15,917 nt of DNA, taken from contig DATBMY010000441.1 of the NCBI GenBank assembly GCA_036554605.1, forward strand, positions 1-15,917, read 5' to 3'. This document shows positions 14,123-15,917 of the stretch, in pieces. The translations under genes and the position numbers were made by a program. Within the stretch, counting starts at the first letter, position 1, and each line of letters starts with the position of its first letter. The DNA is from DATBMY01 sp036554605. Lineage in GTDB: Bacteria; Acidobacteriota; Blastocatellia; UBA7656. Under the pieces are notes generated by a model, which did not search any database, was not told the DNA's origin, and worked only from the letters and a program-made list of their open reading frames with translations.

Positions 14123-14917
14123 ATGAAAGGTTTGAAAAGGCAAGCTAGAAGCTTTCGCTCAGTAGTTCAGGTGATGACGGCGATAATGCTGCTTTCAAGC
14201 GGCTCGCTGATAGCCAACCGGTCGGCAACGGCTGCGCCGGTCTTCCAGACGGAGGTTACCATCCCTATACCGGAGATTGTCTGCGTGACTCAGGGACAGG
14301 AATGCCAGCCCGTATTCACGACCCTGGTGCAGACGACAAACCAGCTTGAAATTCAATTCACGCCGGACCCGGGACATTGCTCGAGCGTCGCGGTGCGTAT
14401 AAGCGTCGACGGCGGCCCCGCGCAGACCACGGCTTTTCTTGGACCGGGCCAGCCCTCGCCGTTCCTGAACTTCGGCCCCGTGACGCCCGGGACTCATACC
14501 ATCTCGGTGCAGGGCATAGGGACAGTTGGCGGTTGTAACGAAGGCAGGTTATTCGGATGGCTGGGATCGCTCAGGGTGCGCGGCATTGACACGAGCGCCG
14601 GACCTTTCGACAAGTGCATACAGGATGACACCAAGCCCGGCCTTATCTTCCAGTTCAACATGACGACCGGCCAGTACTTCTTTACCAACTGCGTGAACTT
14701 TACGATGAGCGGCACGGGAAGGGTCACTATGAAAGGCTCGACCATTCACCTGGTTGATACCCGCACCGATCGCCGGGTTTCAGCGACTATCGATACCCCG
14801 AGCCGGCGCGGGACCGCATCGGTGCAGAGGGTGCCGTCGGGACCCACCTTCACCGTCACGGATCGCAACGTCACTAACAACCCATGCCTGTGTCCGGGGG
14901 GCGCTGCCTCTAACTGA
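14123..14917 (+). CDS. Secreted Cys-rich protein of unknown function
   Basis: This 264-residue protein has a long signal peptide (basic start MKGLKRQAR, hydrophobic stretch about 14-30, probable cleavage after SATAA near residue 38). The mature region has eight cysteines (54, 61, 86, 138, 165, 190, 255, 257), consistent with disulfides outside the cytoplasm. Residues about 75-155 look like an immunoglobulin-like beta-sandwich (VAVRISVDGG, FLNFGPVTPGTHTISVQG). Residues about 160-250 form a second strand-rich unit (KPGLIFQFNMTTGQYFFTNC, GTGRVTMKGSTIHLVD) of a kind often seen in secreted acidobacterial proteins of unknown role. AGAGGAAATT precedes the ATG, and a good promoter and a leader hairpin lie upstream. 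The gene stands alone. I do not recognise the family. Confidence 0.85.
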   Translation: MKGLKRQARSFRSVVQVMTAIMLLSSGSLIANRSATAAPVFQTEVTIPIPEIVCVTQGQECQPVFTTLVQTTNQLEIQFTPDPGHCSSVAVRISVDGGPAQTTAFLGPGQPSPFLNFGPVTPGTHTISVQGIGTVGGCNEGRLFGWLGSLRVRGIDTSAGPFDKCIQDDTKPGLIFQFNMTTGQYFFTNCVNFTMSGTGRVTMKGSTIHLVDTRTDRRVSATIDTPSRRGTASVQRVPSGPTFTVTDRNVTNNPCLCPGGAASN

Positions 14918-14931
14918 TATTCTTTATGGAA

Positions 14932-14955
14932 GGCGCGGGCCGTCCGGCCCGCGCC
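14932..14955. terminator. GC-rich hairpin between convergent genes
   Basis: Ten-base perfect arms (GGCGCGGGCC and GGCCCGCGCC) enclose a GTCC loop. It lies 14 bases past the stop of the plus-strand gene and 19 bases past that of the minus-strand gene. There is no T-tract, but the position suits a shared terminator. Confidence 0.55.
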
Positions 14956-14974
14956 GCTGTAGATCGCGCTGCCG

Positions 14975-15917
14975 CTACATGACTTTGTACTGGGTGACGG
15001 ATGAAGTCTTGATGTATCCGGCTCCCGAAGCCATCCCGTTGCGGCTCACCTTGTCCGCGGTCATGGCCCGGGTGGCCTCTACGAGCATTTCATCGAGCGT
15101 GCGCCTCTCATTGCCGTAGCTGGCGGCTCCCGCGCTCATGCCAACAAAAATGCTCGACGTGGCAAACCCGAAATCGTGCTTGTCTACTACCTTCTGAATC
15201 CGCTGCATCATCTCGCGCGCCTCCTCAGGCTCGGCCTGAATGAGCGCGACGAATCTGTCGGCCGTGTACCTGCAAAGAAAATCCGAGGTTCGGAAGAGGC
15301 CCGCAAGAAGGCGCGCCACCTCCCATAACAGGTGGTCCGCGTCCTGGCGGCCCATGGCCTGGTTGAGCTGCTTGAAGTTGTCGATGTCGAACATCATCAG
15401 AGTGAAGCTCTCGCCGTGACGAGAGGCCCTGTCGGATTCGATTTCAAACCTCCGTTTGAGCGCCGCGACGTTCGGCAGCTCGGTCACCTTGTCCGTAAGC
15501 TCGCTCGTCTGTCTGGACTCGGTCTTTGCTACCTTCGCCAGCGCATCCGAAGTCAGCTTCGCGACGGCCTCGACCATGCGCAGGTGCTCTACTTGATATA
15601 CCGGTATCTCCGCCGAATAGACCGCAAGCGCCCCGATCACGCGCCCGTTTCTGAGCAGCGGGGCGACCGTGGCGGTCTTATATCTTTCGGATGCTTCAAT
15701 CTTCAGAGCGTCGAAATCGAGCCGCGGGTCCGAATTGTGCATTGCGTGGCCGGTGGCAACTACCCACCCGGATATGCCGGCGCCCGACGTCATGCGGCGC
15801 CCGCGCAAGCTCTCCGCATTGCGGCCGGCCGAGTGCACGGCCTCGACATCGGTAGTGTCCTGCCGGACGAGGTAGAGCGCGCAGGTCGTGTAGGGGACGA
15901 AATCTTGTAGCCGGTCG
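14975..15917 (-). CDS. GAF domain plus degenerate GGDEF domain protein, 5'-truncated by the window edge
   Basis: The frame is open from the TAG at 14975 to the right edge (313 residues), so the N-terminus is missing; a GTG at 15838 is internal to the GAF domain and is not the start. Residues 1-125 of the visible part are a GAF sensor domain (DFVPYTTCALYLVR, GISGWVVATGHAMHN, VIGALAVYS). A short linker leads to a diguanylate-cyclase-type domain (about 140-310) with FTLMMFDIDNFKQLNQAMG. The catalytic GGDEF signature is replaced: RYTADRF stands where RYGGDEF is expected, and the upstream GHxxGD motif is altered (GRQDADHLL). Cyclic di-GMP synthesis is therefore unlikely; the domain may bind nucleotide or act as a regulatory partner (inference). 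The gene converges on the secreted protein gene at 14123. Confidence 0.88.
   Translation of the reverse strand, partial: DRLQDFVPYTTCALYLVRQDTTDVEAVHSAGRNAESLRGRRMTSGAGISGWVVATGHAMHNSDPRLDFDALKIEASERYKTATVAPLLRNGRVIGALAVYSAEIPVYQVEHLRMVEAVAKLTSDALAKVAKTESRQTSELTDKVTELPNVAALKRRFEIESDRASRHGESFTLMMFDIDNFKQLNQAMGRQDADHLLWEVARLLAGLFRTSDFLCRYTADRFVALIQAEPEEAREMMQRIQKVVDKHDFGFATSSIFVGMSAGAASYGNERRTLDEMLVEATRAMTADKVSRNGMASGAGYIKTSSVTQYKVM

Overview
The window comes from a GC-rich bacterial chromosome. The mix of genes suggests an Acidobacteriota member, perhaps of the Blastocatellia/Pyrinomonadales type: a very large secreted sortilin-like beta-propeller protein, a secreted M20 amidohydrolase, separate AMMECR1 and MEMO proteins, and short-period repeats in the gaps between genes. 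That assignment is inference from gene content and style; no rRNA or marker gene in the window settles it. There are no transposases, integrases, phage genes or CRISPR arrays.

Layout, left to right. Positions 1-2769 (minus) hold the N-terminal 923 residues of an AddA/UvrD-family recombination helicase that runs off the left edge. Positions 2845-4811 (minus) hold a two-gene operon: an extended-SDR NAD-dependent epimerase/reductase, then an integral-membrane PAP2 phosphatase, joined by a TGATG stop/start overlap. Positions 4886-6190 (minus) encode a secreted M20 metallo-amidohydrolase. Positions 6270-9623 (minus) encode a 1117-residue secreted protein built from Asp-box (BNR/VPS10) repeats. Positions 9864-10316 (minus) encode a small secreted lipocalin-like protein. 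Two plus-strand genes follow: a stand-alone degenerate receiver domain (10467-10838) and a 47-residue Cys/His-rich protein (11044-11187). Positions 11229-12116 (minus) encode a nitrilase-superfamily amidase.

The most notable block is 12323-13840 (minus). It carries a LigB/MEMO-type protein (AmmeMemoRadiSam protein B), an AMMECR1 protein (AmmeMemoRadiSam protein A) and, 52 bases further on, a selenocysteine tRNA with anticodon UCA. The organism therefore probably makes selenoproteins, although no selA, selB or selD gene and no credible in-frame Sec codon lies in the window. A divergent promoter region separates amrB from a secreted Cys-rich protein of unknown function (14123-14917, plus). A GAF plus degenerate-GGDEF protein (14975 to the right edge, minus) closes the window.

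A second theme is the gaps between genes. Several contain arrays of degenerate 7-base or 8-base units, three times as inverted pairs enclosing a short spacer: 2771-2894, 9776-9840 and 12128-12317. A single heptad array lies at 4851-4878 and a perfect 18-base-arm palindrome at 6228-6264. These look like a dispersed repeat family, and one copy has supplied the last codons of the PAP2 gene.
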